Source: Acidobacteriota bacterium (GTDB lineage: Bacteria; Acidobacteriota; Terriglobia; Terriglobales; Acidobacteriaceae). From it: a DNA stretch of 64,000 nt. The position numbers and the translations under genes are program-made. Below the pieces are notes generated by a model, which was given only the letters and a program-made list of their open reading frames with translations, was not told the DNA's origin and made no database searches. The stretch is from contig JABCZI010000003.1 of assembly GCA_013289765.1 (NCBI GenBank), forward strand, positions 1-64,000. Direction: 5' to 3'. Shown in pieces: positions 1-11,231 of the stretch (the stretch's first letter is position 1; each line of letters starts with the position of its first letter).

Positions 1-1
1 A

Positions 2-100
2 AACGAATCGCTCCTCGAGAGTGCGGATGGAAGCATGGCGACAGCGGCCACTCGGCAAATGAACGCTCTTCTTATGAAAAACAGGAACGAATCCACTTGA
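2..100 (+). CDS. 3' end of an unidentified gene (partial)
   Basis: Frame 2 is open from the left edge to a TGA at 98-100 and encodes about 32 residues with an alanine-, serine- and leucine-rich helical character (for example SMATAATRQMNALLM). A small hairpin follows directly at 109-130, which fits the end of a transcription unit. The piece is too short to assign a family. Frame 1 is also open to 105, so the frame choice is uncertain. Confidence 0.3.
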   Translation, partial: NESLLESADGSMATAATRQMNALLMKNRNEST

Positions 101-108
101 CTTAGACC

Positions 109-130
109 GGCCTTCTCATGGAAGGCCTTT
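109..130 (+). terminator. possible hairpin terminator upstream of murB
   Basis: GGCCTTC (109-115) pairs perfectly with GAAGGCC (121-127) across a 5-nt loop and is followed by only three T residues. It could end the gene that enters from the left edge. The short T run makes it a weak intrinsic terminator at best. Confidence 0.4.
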
Positions 131-240
131 ACACTCACTGACCCTGCTCACACGCGAGTTGCTCTTCCGGCTACTGAACTCCCGTAACTCTACGAACCGC
201 GGCGACGGCGTTCGGCCGTGTGTATGATTGAAAATCATTC

Positions 241-1296
241 GTGCTGCTGCAGGAAAACATTCCGCTCGCGCCGCTGACCACCATCAAAATCGGAGGCCCG
301 GCGAAGTATTTCGTCGATGCCAGCAGCATTGCTGACGTGCAGGAAGCGGTTTCATTCTCGCGCTCGCGCGATCTGCCTCTCTTCGTTTTAGGAGGTGGCA
401 GCAATCTGGTAGTCGCCGACGCCGGCTGGCCAGGGCTCGCCCTAAAAATTGCGATTCCAGGCATCGATCAAGCATCCAGCCCGGATGAAGACGCCAAAGT
501 CCATTTCGATGTAGGTGCGGGAGAATCCTGGGATAAGTTCGTTTCGCGCGCCGTCGTCGCCCGCTGCGCTGGCGTCGAATGCTTGAGCGGCATACCCGGC
601 AGCGTCGGTGGTACGCCGGTGCAGAACGTCGGAGCTTACGGCCAGGAAGTATCCGACACCATTGCGGCGGTGCAAGTGCTCGACCTGAAAGATGGTCAGA
701 TTCGCGAACTCTGTCGCGAGGCCTGCGAGTTCAGCTATCGAACCAGCATTTTTAACAGCACGCAGCACGGACGATTCATCATTCTGCGCGTCACCTACAC
801 TCTTACGCCCGGTGGGAAGCCGCACATCGCCTACGCCGACCTCAAGCGGCAGTTCGCAGGCCGGGATACGCCGCCCGATCTTAGCGAAACCCGCGAGGCC
901 ATCCGCTACATTCGTGCCCTCAAAGGCATGCTGATCGTCCCAGGAGATCCGGACGGTCAGAGCGCGGGATCATTCTTTAAGAATCCCGTGCTCTCCGGAG
1001 AACAGCATGAGGATCTGAAAGTGCGCGCTGCCGCCCGCCGCTTAACCGTTCCCAGTTATCCCGCGCTCGAAACTCACCAGAAAATTTCGGCGGCATGGCT
1101 CGTCGAACACTCCGGTTTCGCAAAAGGATATGGCTCGGATCGCGTCGGCATCTCCACCAGGCATGCCTTGGCTATTGTCAATCGCGGGGGAGCTACCGCT
1201 GCTGACGTCGTCACATTGAAGGAACAGATCCAGCAGCGCGTGCAAGAAATCTGGGGAATCCGTTTAGAGCCCGAACCAGTTATGGTTGGCTTCTAA
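241..1296 (+). CDS. murB: UDP-N-acetylenolpyruvoylglucosamine reductase
   Basis: Cytoplasmic FAD enzyme that reduces UDP-GlcNAc-enolpyruvate to UDP-MurNAc with NADPH, the second committed step of peptidoglycan synthesis. The 351-residue length is normal for type I MurB. Visible motifs are the FAD-binding GGGSN loop (51-55), the SGIPGSVGGTPVQNVGAYG stretch (116-134), the YRTS arginine (R167), the proton-donor serine in GSFFKNP (S244) and the C-terminal LEPE glutamate. Translation starts at a GTG. An ATG is not available near the conserved N-terminus (PLTTIKIGGPA begins at residue 11), so the GTG is well supported. The gene stands alone here rather than next to murC, and convergent small genes follow it. 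Confidence 0.95.
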   Translation: MLLQENIPLAPLTTIKIGGPAKYFVDASSIADVQEAVSFSRSRDLPLFVLGGGSNLVVADAGWPGLALKIAIPGIDQASSPDEDAKVHFDVGAGESWDKFVSRAVVARCAGVECLSGIPGSVGGTPVQNVGAYGQEVSDTIAAVQVLDLKDGQIRELCREACEFSYRTSIFNSTQHGRFIILRVTYTLTPGGKPHIAYADLKRQFAGRDTPPDLSETREAIRYIRALKGMLIVPGDPDGQSAGSFFKNPVLSGEQHEDLKVRAAARRLTVPSYPALETHQKISAAWLVEHSGFAKGYGSDRVGISTRHALAIVNRGGATAADVVTLKEQIQQRVQEIWGIRLEPEPVMVGF

Positions 1297-1347
1297 GCTT
1301 TTTCATCGATTGCAAGCGGGCGCATCTTTCCCGAAAAGTCGAACGCG

Positions 1348-1617
1348 TCAGTCGCCAGATGGTTTTTTCTGTTCCTTCATCACTTTCCGCAGAGCGCGGT
1401 TGATCCGGGTCTGGTATCCCCGGCCCTGTTTCTGGAACCAGGCGAGTACATCCGCGTCCAGACGCAACGTGATCCTCGTCTTGATCGGCCTGTACCACCT
1501 CTCCAGATCGCCAGGTGTAATACCAGGATATTTTGGGTCCGCGGACGCATTCAGGCTGATTGTCTTCTTCCGCCGGAGAATCTTGTCGCCCTTCTTAACT
1601 CCTCTGCCTGGTTTCAT
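1348..1617 (-). CDS. BrnA-like antitoxin (orphan)
   Basis: An 89-residue basic protein whose C-terminal half (KTRITLRLDADVLAWFQKQG, then TRINRALRKVM) matches the BrnA/DUF4415 antitoxin pattern: a ribbon-helix-helix strand and two helices that bind DNA and neutralise the BrnT RNase toxin. The N-terminal part is lysine- and arginine-rich. In the usual locus brnT lies directly upstream of brnA. Here the 200 bp upstream (1618-1826) contain no open frame with BrnT motifs, so this appears to be a solitary antitoxin or repressor. A 20-bp perfect palindrome sits about 50 bp upstream (1667-1686) and is a candidate operator. The family call rests on motif resemblance only. Confidence 0.75.
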   Translation of the reverse strand: MKPGRGVKKGDKILRRKKTISLNASADPKYPGITPGDLERWYRPIKTRITLRLDADVLAWFQKQGRGYQTRINRALRKVMKEQKKPSGD

Positions 1618-1666
1618 TTACCAAGGATTATACACACCCGTTCGTACACACACCATTGCATGCACA

Positions 1667-1686
1667 AATGTTCCGGCCGGAACATT
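1667..1686. promoter_or_regulatory. 20-bp perfect palindrome, candidate operator
   Basis: AATGTTCCGGCCGGAACATT is identical to its own reverse complement over all 20 bases. It lies 50 bp upstream of the BrnA-like start codon. BrnA proteins repress their own promoters as dimers, so an operator role is a reasonable inference. A second short symmetric element (TTGCATGCA) lies just beside it at about 1657-1665. Confidence 0.5.
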
Positions 1687-1826
1687 CAACGCAACCCACA
1701 CTTAGGTTTGAATTGCTCGCCGCCGCAAATCCCGGCACAAACGGCGCCACCCCGGTTCGCGACCATGCTTTCTCGCGTGCCCCATGGAGTGGGGTATGGC
1801 GCACAATCCGCTCGGCGGCGCCATGC

Positions 1827-2525
1827 TTATTCATCGGCAAGTCTTGCCGCCTCTTTAAATATCTCCACGAACATTTCCCGCGTGAGTTTGCCCGTCTGCG
1901 TATTTTGATTCGACGGATGATAAGAGGCCAGTAACACCTTACCGTCCGGTAACCGGTAACTGGCGCCATGTTTGAAGAGGTAGGCCTGCCGGCTGCGCAA
2001 CAACTCCCGGCGCTTTAGATAATTCAGATAAGCATCGAATCCAATTTTCCCCAGAGCCACGACGACCTTTACTCTTTCTAATCCTGCAATCTCGCGGTCG
2101 AGAAATTGCGAGCACTCCGCGAGTTCCTGTTGCGTGGGCTTGTTGTCGGGCGGCGCGCAGCGCACGGCGGCAGTGATGTACAGATCATTCAACTCAAGCC
2201 CATCGTCGCGATCGGTGGCGTTGGGCTGGTTGGCAAATCCAGTTTCATGCAGCACGGGATACATGAACTTGCCGGAAGCATCTCCCGTAAACGGACGTCC
2301 CGTGCGGTTCGAGCCGTGCGCCCCCGGAGCGAGTCCCATAATCAGGACTCGTGCTTTCGCATCTCCGAACCCGGGCACCGGCTTGCCCCAATACTCGCAG
2401 TCGCGGTAAGCCCGCCGCTTCTCGCGCGCGACCTGCTCGCGATAGACAACCAGTCGCGGGCAGCGAGTGCAGGCCACGACATCGCGGTGGAGGACGGTGA
2501 GCCAGTGGGGATTGTTAGCTTTCAC
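1827..2525 (-). CDS. Family 5 uracil-DNA glycosylase (UDGb type)
   Basis: Base-excision repair enzyme that removes uracil, and often other deaminated bases, from DNA. The UDGb signature GLAPGAHGSNRTG (64-76) is followed by RPFTGD, and the second active-site block HPSNQNTQTG begins at H203. Four cysteines (C19, C22, C123, C138) are spaced as the 4Fe-4S ligands of family 4 and 5 glycosylases. Position 68 is glycine where alanine is more usual in GLAPA. Length (232 residues) is normal. The start is supported because the first cysteine pair lies close to the N-terminus. The neighbours are two small DNA-binding-type genes on the same strand with no obvious operon link. Confidence 0.92.
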   Translation of the reverse strand: MKANNPHWLTVLHRDVVACTRCPRLVVYREQVAREKRRAYRDCEYWGKPVPGFGDAKARVLIMGLAPGAHGSNRTGRPFTGDASGKFMYPVLHETGFANQPNATDRDDGLELNDLYITAAVRCAPPDNKPTQQELAECSQFLDREIAGLERVKVVVALGKIGFDAYLNYLKRRELLRSRQAYLFKHGASYRLPDGKVLLASYHPSNQNTQTGKLTREMFVEIFKEAARLADE

Positions 2526-2562
2526 ATATTTACTTTAAGTCACTCATCACTGAGGGCTTAAT

Positions 2563-2820
2563 TTACTTCCGCGGTTCGTTATGAGGCGGGTCCTTGGCGA
2601 GACGATCAAGGAGGTCACGGTTGCCCGCCACCGACTGCTCGAAGGCGCTCATTACTTCGCGGCGAACCCGGTGCAGCGACGGAACGACGTTGTGCAGGTA
2701 GAACTTTAGCGCCTCCTCTAGAATGTGCCGCTGCGATTGGCCGTTGCGCTTGGCGACGGCGACGAACTCTTTGTAGAGTTTGGCATCGATTTCGGGAGTG
2801 AACTTCTTCGTGGCTGACAT
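2563..2820 (-). CDS. Small ribbon-helix-helix-like protein
   Basis: An 85-residue protein. Its N-terminal part (KFTPEIDAKLYKEFVAVA, then QSQRHILEEALKFYL) has the strand plus two-helix pattern of CopG/Arc-type regulators, and the C-terminal half is a charged helix (RVRREVMSAFEQSV). Such proteins are often antitoxins or small repressors. No toxin gene is visible on either side: upstream is a 400-bp intergenic stretch and downstream is the glycosylase gene 38 bp away. It could be a lone regulator. Function is inferred from fold resemblance only. Confidence 0.65.
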   Translation of the reverse strand: MSATKKFTPEIDAKLYKEFVAVAKRNGQSQRHILEEALKFYLHNVVPSLHRVRREVMSAFEQSVAGNRDLLDRLAKDPPHNEPRK

Positions 2821-3228
2821 GGCAAGCGCCCTCGACCTCTATTCTAGCGAATTGGAGCTGCAAATCAAGGCAAATCTTGATTTATCAATATCATCGAGGA
2901 GGGCGGCTGAAAAGCCCCACCCGTTCGACTGCGCTCAGGGCAGACTTTCTCGCAAAGAAAGCAAGAAATGGGGCACCCTAATCTTCTACTCATCCCAGAT
3001 GAGGGCCACCCGCCTCCCCGAGTTAGCACACTTGGAAACACAAACAGAATATCGGATTTCAACGGGAACACTTTGGCACAACGACCCACAACCGCGGGAA
3101 AATTAGGGCTCTCCCGTTTGACGCTGCTCTCCTTCTATCTTTACACTCAAGTTAACGCCGTATGAATTCTGGAGCGCTCCGTTTTGGCGATGGGGCCTCG
3201 GGATCGAGCGGTGCGGGAAAGGTAAAAC
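2821..3228. other. Intergenic region with a REP-like segment
   Basis: No convincing gene is seen between the small regulator and tig. Positions about 2920-2985 contain a segment beginning CCGTTCGACTGCGCTCAGGG and an imperfect inverted repeat (TTTCTCGC ... GCAAGAAA). This style of sequence recurs between genes in acidobacterial genomes, as judged from memory rather than a search. The rest probably holds the tig promoter. Confidence 0.4.
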
Positions 3229-4542
3229 GTGAGCCCCACAGAGACTACCGACGCGGCCAAGACCGAGGAAACCAAGAAAGATATCAAGCGCGAGATTTCC
3301 GTCGAGATCCCCGCCGCGGAAGTCGCACGCGAAACTGAACTACAGATTCTGCGCTATCAAAAGAGCGCGAGGCTGCCGGGTTTTCGCGCCGGGCACGTGC
3401 CCGCTTCCATCATCCGGCAGCGCTTTGGCGAAGGCCTCAAGAACGATGTAGCCGAGGCTCTGATCCCCAAGTACTTTCGCCGGGAAGCTGAGAAGCAAGG
3501 GCTGATCCCGGTTTCGCAGCCCCGCGTGACTGATCTGCATATCCACGACGGCGAGCCGCTCACTTTCAAGGCAAGCTTTGAAGTTTTGCCTGAGATCAAA
3601 GTCGAAGGCTATAAGGATCTTCGCGCCGACAAACCTGAAATCACTGTTACTGATGAAGACGTCGAGCAAGCTCTCAACAGCGTGCGCGAACAACACGCAA
3701 CCTACGCCACGGTTGAAGGACGCGTTCTCGCCGAAGGCGACTTCGCTCAGGCTTCCATGGATGGCAAGCCCAAAGACGGCAAGGACGTCGCCGATGCCAA
3801 AGCCAATCCCGTCCACATGGATGACGTGCTGATCGAGATCGGCGGGAAGAACACCGTCCCAGAGTTTAGCCAGAATCTCACCGGCGCTTCCGCCGGCGAA
3901 GAGCGCGTCTTCGACGTAAGCTATCCGGTCGATATTTCCGATAAGCGGCTCTCCGGTAAAACTTTCGTGTACACGGTGAAGGTCAACGGAATCAAGTTGA
4001 AAAGTCTGCCCGAACTCAACGATGCCTTCGCCAAAGAATTAGGCGAGTTCACTAGCCTCGACCAGGTTCGCAAACAAATTCGCGAGAACATGGAAGCAGA
4101 AAAGCGCCACACTGCCGAGCATGAGGCGAAAGACCAACTGGTGGCCGAACTGGTGAAGCGCAACGATTTCGAAGTGCCCGAGTCGTTAATCGACCGCCAG
4201 ATCGATCTTCGCCTGGAGCGCGGCCTGCGCGCTCTGGCAGCCCAAGGCATGAAGATGGAAGATCTTAAAAAAATGGACCTCCCGCGCCTTCGCGCCGGCC
4301 AGCGGGACCAGGCAATCACCGATGTGAAATCTTCTTTGCTGTTGGAACGCATCGCCGACCTGGAAAAAATTGAAGTCGCCGACGACGAAGTGAACCGGGA
4401 AGTAGAATCTCTCGCGCAACAGTCCAAACAAAGTCCCGAAACGGTACGAGCTCGTTTGACAGAGGATGGGGGCCTCGATAGAATCCGGATTAGAATCCGC
4501 AGTGAAAAGACCCTCAACTTTCTTTATCACCAGTCCGCGTAA
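3229..4542 (+). CDS. tig: Trigger factor, ribosome-associated chaperone
   Basis: Binds ribosomal protein L23 at the exit tunnel and shields nascent chains; it also carries a peptidyl-prolyl isomerase domain. The N-terminal ribosome-binding domain contains PGFRAGHVP (50-58), equivalent to the GFRxGxxP tip. An FKBP-like middle domain (about 160-260) and an alpha-helical chaperone arm fill the rest of the 437 residues, which is the usual length. The start is GTG with AAAGGT just upstream. It heads the tig-clpP-clpX-lon run, a classic folding-and-degradation cluster on one strand. Confidence 0.97.
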   Translation: MSPTETTDAAKTEETKKDIKREISVEIPAAEVARETELQILRYQKSARLPGFRAGHVPASIIRQRFGEGLKNDVAEALIPKYFRREAEKQGLIPVSQPRVTDLHIHDGEPLTFKASFEVLPEIKVEGYKDLRADKPEITVTDEDVEQALNSVREQHATYATVEGRVLAEGDFAQASMDGKPKDGKDVADAKANPVHMDDVLIEIGGKNTVPEFSQNLTGASAGEERVFDVSYPVDISDKRLSGKTFVYTVKVNGIKLKSLPELNDAFAKELGEFTSLDQVRKQIRENMEAEKRHTAEHEAKDQLVAELVKRNDFEVPESLIDRQIDLRLERGLRALAAQGMKMEDLKKMDLPRLRAGQRDQAITDVKSSLLLERIADLEKIEVADDEVNREVESLAQQSKQSPETVRARLTEDGGLDRIRIRIRSEKTLNFLYHQSA

Positions 4543-4635
4543 GTCAACAAAAAGCGTGGACCACTTTCGACCCTCCCCGAGTAAAGCAGGTGCTGGTTCG
4601 GGGCGGAGTGTGGCAGGTGGGCAGGCCAGATAACC

Positions 4636-5253
4636 ATGAAGCAAAATGATCCGCAAATGATGCTGGTACCGATGGTCATCGAGCAGACCGGGCGGGGCGA
4701 ACGCGCCTACGATATTTATTCCCGGCTGCTCCGCGATAACATTATTTTTATTGGCACGCCGATTGACGACAACATCGCCAATCTGGTGATTGCGCAAATG
4801 TTATTTCTGGCTCAGGAAGACCCCGAGAAAGACATTCAGCTTTACGTCAATTCTCCCGGAGGTTCAATCACGGCGGGCATGGCGATCTATGACACCATGC
4901 AGTACGTGAAAAATGACGTGATGACGTTGTGTGTGGGCCAGGCGGCGTCGATGGCCGCGCTGCTGCTGGCGGCCGGACAGCCCAAGAAGCGGTTGGCGCT
5001 GCCCAATTCGCGCATCCTGATCCATCAGCCTTCCATGGGCGGATTGTCCGGGCAGGCGACTGACATTGACATTCACGCGCGCGAAATCCTCCGCATGCGG
5101 GAGATTACTAACCAGTTACTCTCCAAGCACACCACCCAAAAGCTCGATAAGGTGGAAAAGGACGTGGAACGCGACTTCATTATGAATGCCCAACAAGCTA
5201 AGGAGTACGGAATCATAGACGATATCATCTATAAGACCGGAAAAGCGGTATGA
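4636..5253 (+). CDS. clpP: ATP-dependent Clp protease proteolytic subunit
   Basis: Serine peptidase that forms the double-heptamer chamber fed by ClpX. The catalytic triad is visible: Ser in GQAASMAA (S105), His in LIHQPSMGG (H130) and Asp in the KDVERD motif (D176). The length of 205 residues is normal for ClpP. It lies 93 bp after tig and 73 bp before clpX on the same strand, so co-transcription is likely. Confidence 0.98.
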   Translation: MKQNDPQMMLVPMVIEQTGRGERAYDIYSRLLRDNIIFIGTPIDDNIANLVIAQMLFLAQEDPEKDIQLYVNSPGGSITAGMAIYDTMQYVKNDVMTLCVGQAASMAALLLAAGQPKKRLALPNSRILIHQPSMGGLSGQATDIDIHAREILRMREITNQLLSKHTTQKLDKVEKDVERDFIMNAQQAKEYGIIDDIIYKTGKAV

Positions 5254-5326
5254 TCCATTTTCGCTCTTGACCTTGGACGGGAAAAGGCGGGTTCGATCAG
5301 TAAGAACTTTAAAGGAGTAGAGCCGA

Positions 5327-6601
5327 GTGAAAACCAAGTCCTCCGACGAGATTTTGCGTTGCTCGTTCTGCCATAAGTCGCAGGATGCCGTAGCCAAACT
5401 GATCTCGTCGCCCAGCGACTATCCGCGCGCCTACATATGCGACGAGTGCGTGGCGGTATGCAATTCAATCCTGGAAGATGACCGGACGGCTACTCCCGCA
5501 TCCGCGCCACCCAATCAACTGCCCAAACCCCAGGAGGTCAAAACCTTCCTGGATGAATACGTCATCGGGCAGGAACAGACCAAGAAGAAGTTGGCGGTCG
5601 CGGTTTACAACCACTACAAACGAATCTTCATGAACCGTCAGAAAACCAACGACGGTATTGAACTGAGCAAGTCGAACATTATGCTGATCGGTCCCACCGG
5701 CAGCGGAAAGACGCTGCTGGCGCAGACCCTGGCCCGAATGCTGGACGTGCCGTTCGCCATTGTCGATGCCACCACGCTTACCGAGGCTGGCTATGTGGGC
5801 GAGGATGTTGAGAACATCATCCTCAAACTGCTGCAGGCCGCTGATGGCGATGTAAGCCGCGCCCAGACCGGGATGATCTACATCGACGAGATCGATAAGA
5901 TCGGCCGCAAGGATGAGAATCCCTCCATTACCCGCGATGTTTCGGGCGAGGGCGTGCAGCAGGCGCTATTGAAGATTCTGGAAGGAACGGTTGCTAACGT
6001 TCCGCCGCAAGGCGGTCGCAAGCATCCTCACCAGGAGTTCACGCCGGTCGACACCACCAATATCCTATTCATCTGCGGTGGGGCCTTCGTGGGTCTGGAA
6101 AAGATTATCGGAAGGCGGGTGGGAAAAAAGTCACTCGGCTTCCGCGGTGGCGAAGAGGCGGATAAAGAAGACATTGCGGTTTCGGGCAAGCGCAACTTCG
6201 AATTGCTGAGCGAGATACAGCCGGAAGATTTGATCAAGTTCGGACTGATCCCTGAATTCGTCGGGCGGCTGCCCGTCGTCGGTATGCTCGAAGACCTGGA
6301 CGAGTTCGCGTTGATCGAGATTCTCACCCGTCCTAAGAACGCTATCGTAAAGCAGTACCAACGCCTGTTCGAGTTTGAGAATGTGCGCTTGAAGTTCTCC
6401 GATGAGGCTCTGCGGGCCATCGCCCGCCAGGCTATGGCACGCAAAGTTGGCGCCCGCGGATTGCGCATGATTCTGGAAGAGCTTATGCTCGACTTGATGT
6501 TCCATCTGCCCAGCCAGAAGAAACTAAAAGAGTTCGAGGTCACGCGCGAGATGGTTGAGAAACGCAGCGCCTCGGTGGCAACATTGGAGAAGGCAGGCTA
6601 G
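5327..6601 (+). CDS. clpX: ATP-dependent Clp protease unfoldase subunit
   Basis: AAA+ unfoldase that recognises tagged substrates and threads them into ClpP. The N-terminal zinc-binding domain has C12-x2-C15 and C38-x2-C41. Walker A is GPTGSGKT (122-129). An IYIDEIDKI Walker B, sensor motifs and the small C-terminal domain follow, giving 424 residues. The ClpP-docking loop with IGF-type character is expected in the middle of the AAA+ domain but was not checked residue by residue. The start is GTG after AAGGAGTAGAGCC, a strong ribosome-binding site. Confidence 0.98.
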   Translation: MKTKSSDEILRCSFCHKSQDAVAKLISSPSDYPRAYICDECVAVCNSILEDDRTATPASAPPNQLPKPQEVKTFLDEYVIGQEQTKKKLAVAVYNHYKRIFMNRQKTNDGIELSKSNIMLIGPTGSGKTLLAQTLARMLDVPFAIVDATTLTEAGYVGEDVENIILKLLQAADGDVSRAQTGMIYIDEIDKIGRKDENPSITRDVSGEGVQQALLKILEGTVANVPPQGGRKHPHQEFTPVDTTNILFICGGAFVGLEKIIGRRVGKKSLGFRGGEEADKEDIAVSGKRNFELLSEIQPEDLIKFGLIPEFVGRLPVVGMLEDLDEFALIEILTRPKNAIVKQYQRLFEFENVRLKFSDEALRAIARQAMARKVGARGLRMILEELMLDLMFHLPSQKKLKEFEVTREMVEKRSASVATLEKAG

Positions 6602-6684
6602 CAAAAAGTAGTAGACTGTTGTCGGCGGTAAGTTGCGGAGACACGCGCCACGATTGTGATTCCGGACGGCCCTGGGGAGATTGA

Positions 6685-9093
<2,409 letters not shown>

Positions 9094-9100
9094 GAAGGCA

Positions 9101-9160
9101 GTTGCTAGTACCTAGTTGCTAGTACCTAGTTCCTAGTACTCAGTTGCCAGTTGCCAGTTC
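9101..9160. repeat. Short imperfect tandem repeat after lon
   Basis: GTTGCTAGTACCTAGTT occurs twice in tandem, followed by degenerate copies (TTCCTAGTACTCAGTT, GCCAGTT GCCAGTT). A related run (AGTACCGAGTACCTAGTACC) follows the amidase gene at about 17309-17330, so this looks like a dispersed low-complexity intergenic repeat rather than a regulatory site of lon. Confidence 0.6.
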
Positions 9161-9229
9161 AGACTGCTAAGTTTTTCGTCCAGCCGAGAGTATGATCCCT
9201 ACCGTGAAGAGACACGGGGAATCTTGAAG

Positions 9230-10408
9230 ATGTCGACCTCCAACCAAAGTCAAATTACTTTTGAAGACGGGCCGGAGTTGCCGGCCGCAGAGACGCAGGC
9301 CCGGACCACGGGCCTCCTTCCCTCGCAAGAAATCAGCAACCTGATCGCGCGGGGCAACATTATCGCCAGCCCCGCAATCCATCCCGACCACATCCAGCCT
9401 GCTAGTCTTGACCTGCGCCTGGGCGACATGGCGCATCGGGTTCGCGCGAGCTTTCTGCCCGGGCCGAACAGTACGGTCGAGGCCAAAATAAAAGAACTGC
9501 GGATGACGCGCGTCGATCTCACAGGCGCGCCAGTCTTCGAAAAAGATTGCGTCTACATTATTCCTCTCGTAGAAGAACTGAACCTGCCAGAGAATATTTC
9601 CGGGAAGGCGAATCCCAAGAGCACTACCGGCCGCCTCGACATCTTCACCCGCCTCATCACGGACTACGGCACCGAATTTGACCGCGTGCCGCCGGGATAC
9701 AAGGGCAAGCTCTACGCCGAAGTGGTATCGCGCACCTTCACCGTCGCCATTCGCGCCGGTATGCGGCTCAGCCAGTTGCGGTTCGTGCAGGGGAGTCCGG
9801 TCGCGGGTGACCGGACTATTAAGGGCTTGGATCAGGAAGAATCCCTGGTCTACATGGATGACGAGAAAAGTCCCGTGAAAGCGAAACTTCACCGAGGCCT
9901 GCGGATCACCGTCAATCTTGAAGGCGCCGAACCGGGCGAAATTATTGCCTACAAGGCCAAGCGATATGCTCCAGCAATTGAATTGGACCGTATCGACTAT
10001 TATCCGACGGAGGAGTTCTGGGAAGTTCGGCACCAAACCGCAAACAAGAATCTGATTCTCGAGCCAGATGATTTCTACATCCTCGCCTCTCGAGAACGCG
10101 TTCGCGTCCCTCCTGAATTCGCGGCAGAGATGGTTCCCTTTGATCCTTCGGACGGAGAATTCCGCATTCACTACGCTGGTTTCTTCGATCCCGGTTTCGG
10201 CTATGGATCCAGCGACATCAAAGGCACGCGCGCAGTGCTCGAGGTTCGAGCCCACGAAGTTCCGTTCCTGATCGAGCACGGGCAGCTTGTGGGCCGCTTG
10301 AACTACATGCCTCTCTTGTGCAAGCCGGACAAGATCTACGGCACGAACATAGGATCGTCCTACCAGCACCAGGCGCTGACTTTGAGCAAGCAGTTCCGCA
10401 AGAAGTGA
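9230..10408 (+). CDS. 2'-Deoxycytidine 5'-triphosphate deaminase family protein, long form
   Basis: Resembles the roughly 360-390-residue dCTP deaminase family with two dUTPase-like halves, rather than the 190-residue standard Dcd. The first half shows IQPASLDLRLGD (residues near 60) and later SRTFTVAIRAGMRLSQLRF. The second half contains FRIHYAGFFDPGFGYG and VPFLIEHGQLVGRL, typical of the trimeric dUTPase/Dcd fold. The expected role is conversion of dCTP to dUTP in pyrimidine deoxynucleotide supply. An in-frame TTG at 9224 is possible, but the ATG at 9230 is preferred because GGGGA lies ten bases upstream. Confidence 0.85.
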   Translation: MSTSNQSQITFEDGPELPAAETQARTTGLLPSQEISNLIARGNIIASPAIHPDHIQPASLDLRLGDMAHRVRASFLPGPNSTVEAKIKELRMTRVDLTGAPVFEKDCVYIIPLVEELNLPENISGKANPKSTTGRLDIFTRLITDYGTEFDRVPPGYKGKLYAEVVSRTFTVAIRAGMRLSQLRFVQGSPVAGDRTIKGLDQEESLVYMDDEKSPVKAKLHRGLRITVNLEGAEPGEIIAYKAKRYAPAIELDRIDYYPTEEFWEVRHQTANKNLILEPDDFYILASRERVRVPPEFAAEMVPFDPSDGEFRIHYAGFFDPGFGYGSSDIKGTRAVLEVRAHEVPFLIEHGQLVGRLNYMPLLCKPDKIYGTNIGSSYQHQALTLSKQFRKK

Positions 10409-10460
10409 GGTTGAGTTTTCCTGGCTTGCAACTTTCGAGTGTCCCATAGCACACTGAAGT

Positions 10461-11072
10461 ATGAGAGTGATGGCACGATTCATGGCGTCGGCTACCGATG
10501 CCGCGCACTTCCCCGCTCCCAGCCTGCCGGAAGTGGCTTTCCTTGGCCGGTCGAACGTGGGCAAGTCCAGCGTGATCAATACGCTGGTGGAAACCAAGCT
10601 GGCGCGCACCAGTTCCACGCCGGGACGTACGCGCAGCATCAATTTTTTCGAAGTGCGCTGGCCGGGAAGGCCGCGCCCAGAAGTGATCTTTGCCGATCTG
10701 CCGGGCTACGGTTACGCCAAACTTTCCCGTGAAATTTCGCAAGAGTGGCCAAAATTCATCGAGCCCTATCTCAACGAACGGCCCACGCTCGCTTTGTGCC
10801 TTGCGCTGGTGGATGTAAACGTTCCTCCGCAAGACAGCGACCGGCAGCTCTTAGATTTTCTTAATACCTCGGGTCACGACTTTCTCGTGATTGCGACGAA
10901 GAGCGACCGGCTCTCTAATAATCAGCTGCGTAATGCGATGAAGGCCTTGGGTGACGCATATCCTACTGCGACGGTGATTCCTTTTTCTGCCAAGACTCGA
11001 GTCGGACGTGATGAAGTGTGGAATAAGATCCGGCAAGCGTCGGCTGAATTCTCAGTTGGGTCCCAGTTATGA
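10461..11072 (+). CDS. engB: Ribosome-biogenesis GTPase EngB (YsxC/YihA)
   Basis: Small TRAFAC GTPase needed for assembly of the large ribosomal subunit. The G1 motif GRSNVGKS spans residues 29-36, G3 is DLPGYGYA, G4 is TKSD and G5 is FSAK. SSTPGRT is the switch region typical of the family. At 203 residues it has the usual length. It follows the dCTP deaminase gene by 52 bp. Confidence 0.96.
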   Translation: MRVMARFMASATDAAHFPAPSLPEVAFLGRSNVGKSSVINTLVETKLARTSSTPGRTRSINFFEVRWPGRPRPEVIFADLPGYGYAKLSREISQEWPKFIEPYLNERPTLALCLALVDVNVPPQDSDRQLLDFLNTSGHDFLVIATKSDRLSNNQLRNAMKALGDAYPTATVIPFSAKTRVGRDEVWNKIRQASAEFSVGSQL

Positions 11073-11231
11073 ACTATTCCCTTAATGGAACGAGCTCTTA
11101 ATCCCTTGGTAGCGTCCCGGCCATTCTTTTGAGTTTCCCCGAAACCTCCGTAGAGTAAACTTGAGATTCGTTTCAACGAAAACCTAGCTAGAGTTCATCC
11201 GAGGCGGGTGGGGAACCACGGGTCCGTTCCT

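Noticed and set aside
1618-1969. Possible brnT toxin gene upstream of the BrnA-like gene
   Set aside because: The minus-strand frame at 1628-1969 lacks BrnT residues and overlaps the end of the glycosylase gene.
9167-10642. A 491-codon open frame on the minus strand
   Set aside because: It lies antisense to the dCTP deaminase and engB genes, whose motifs are certain. The long antisense frame is a by-product of codon bias.
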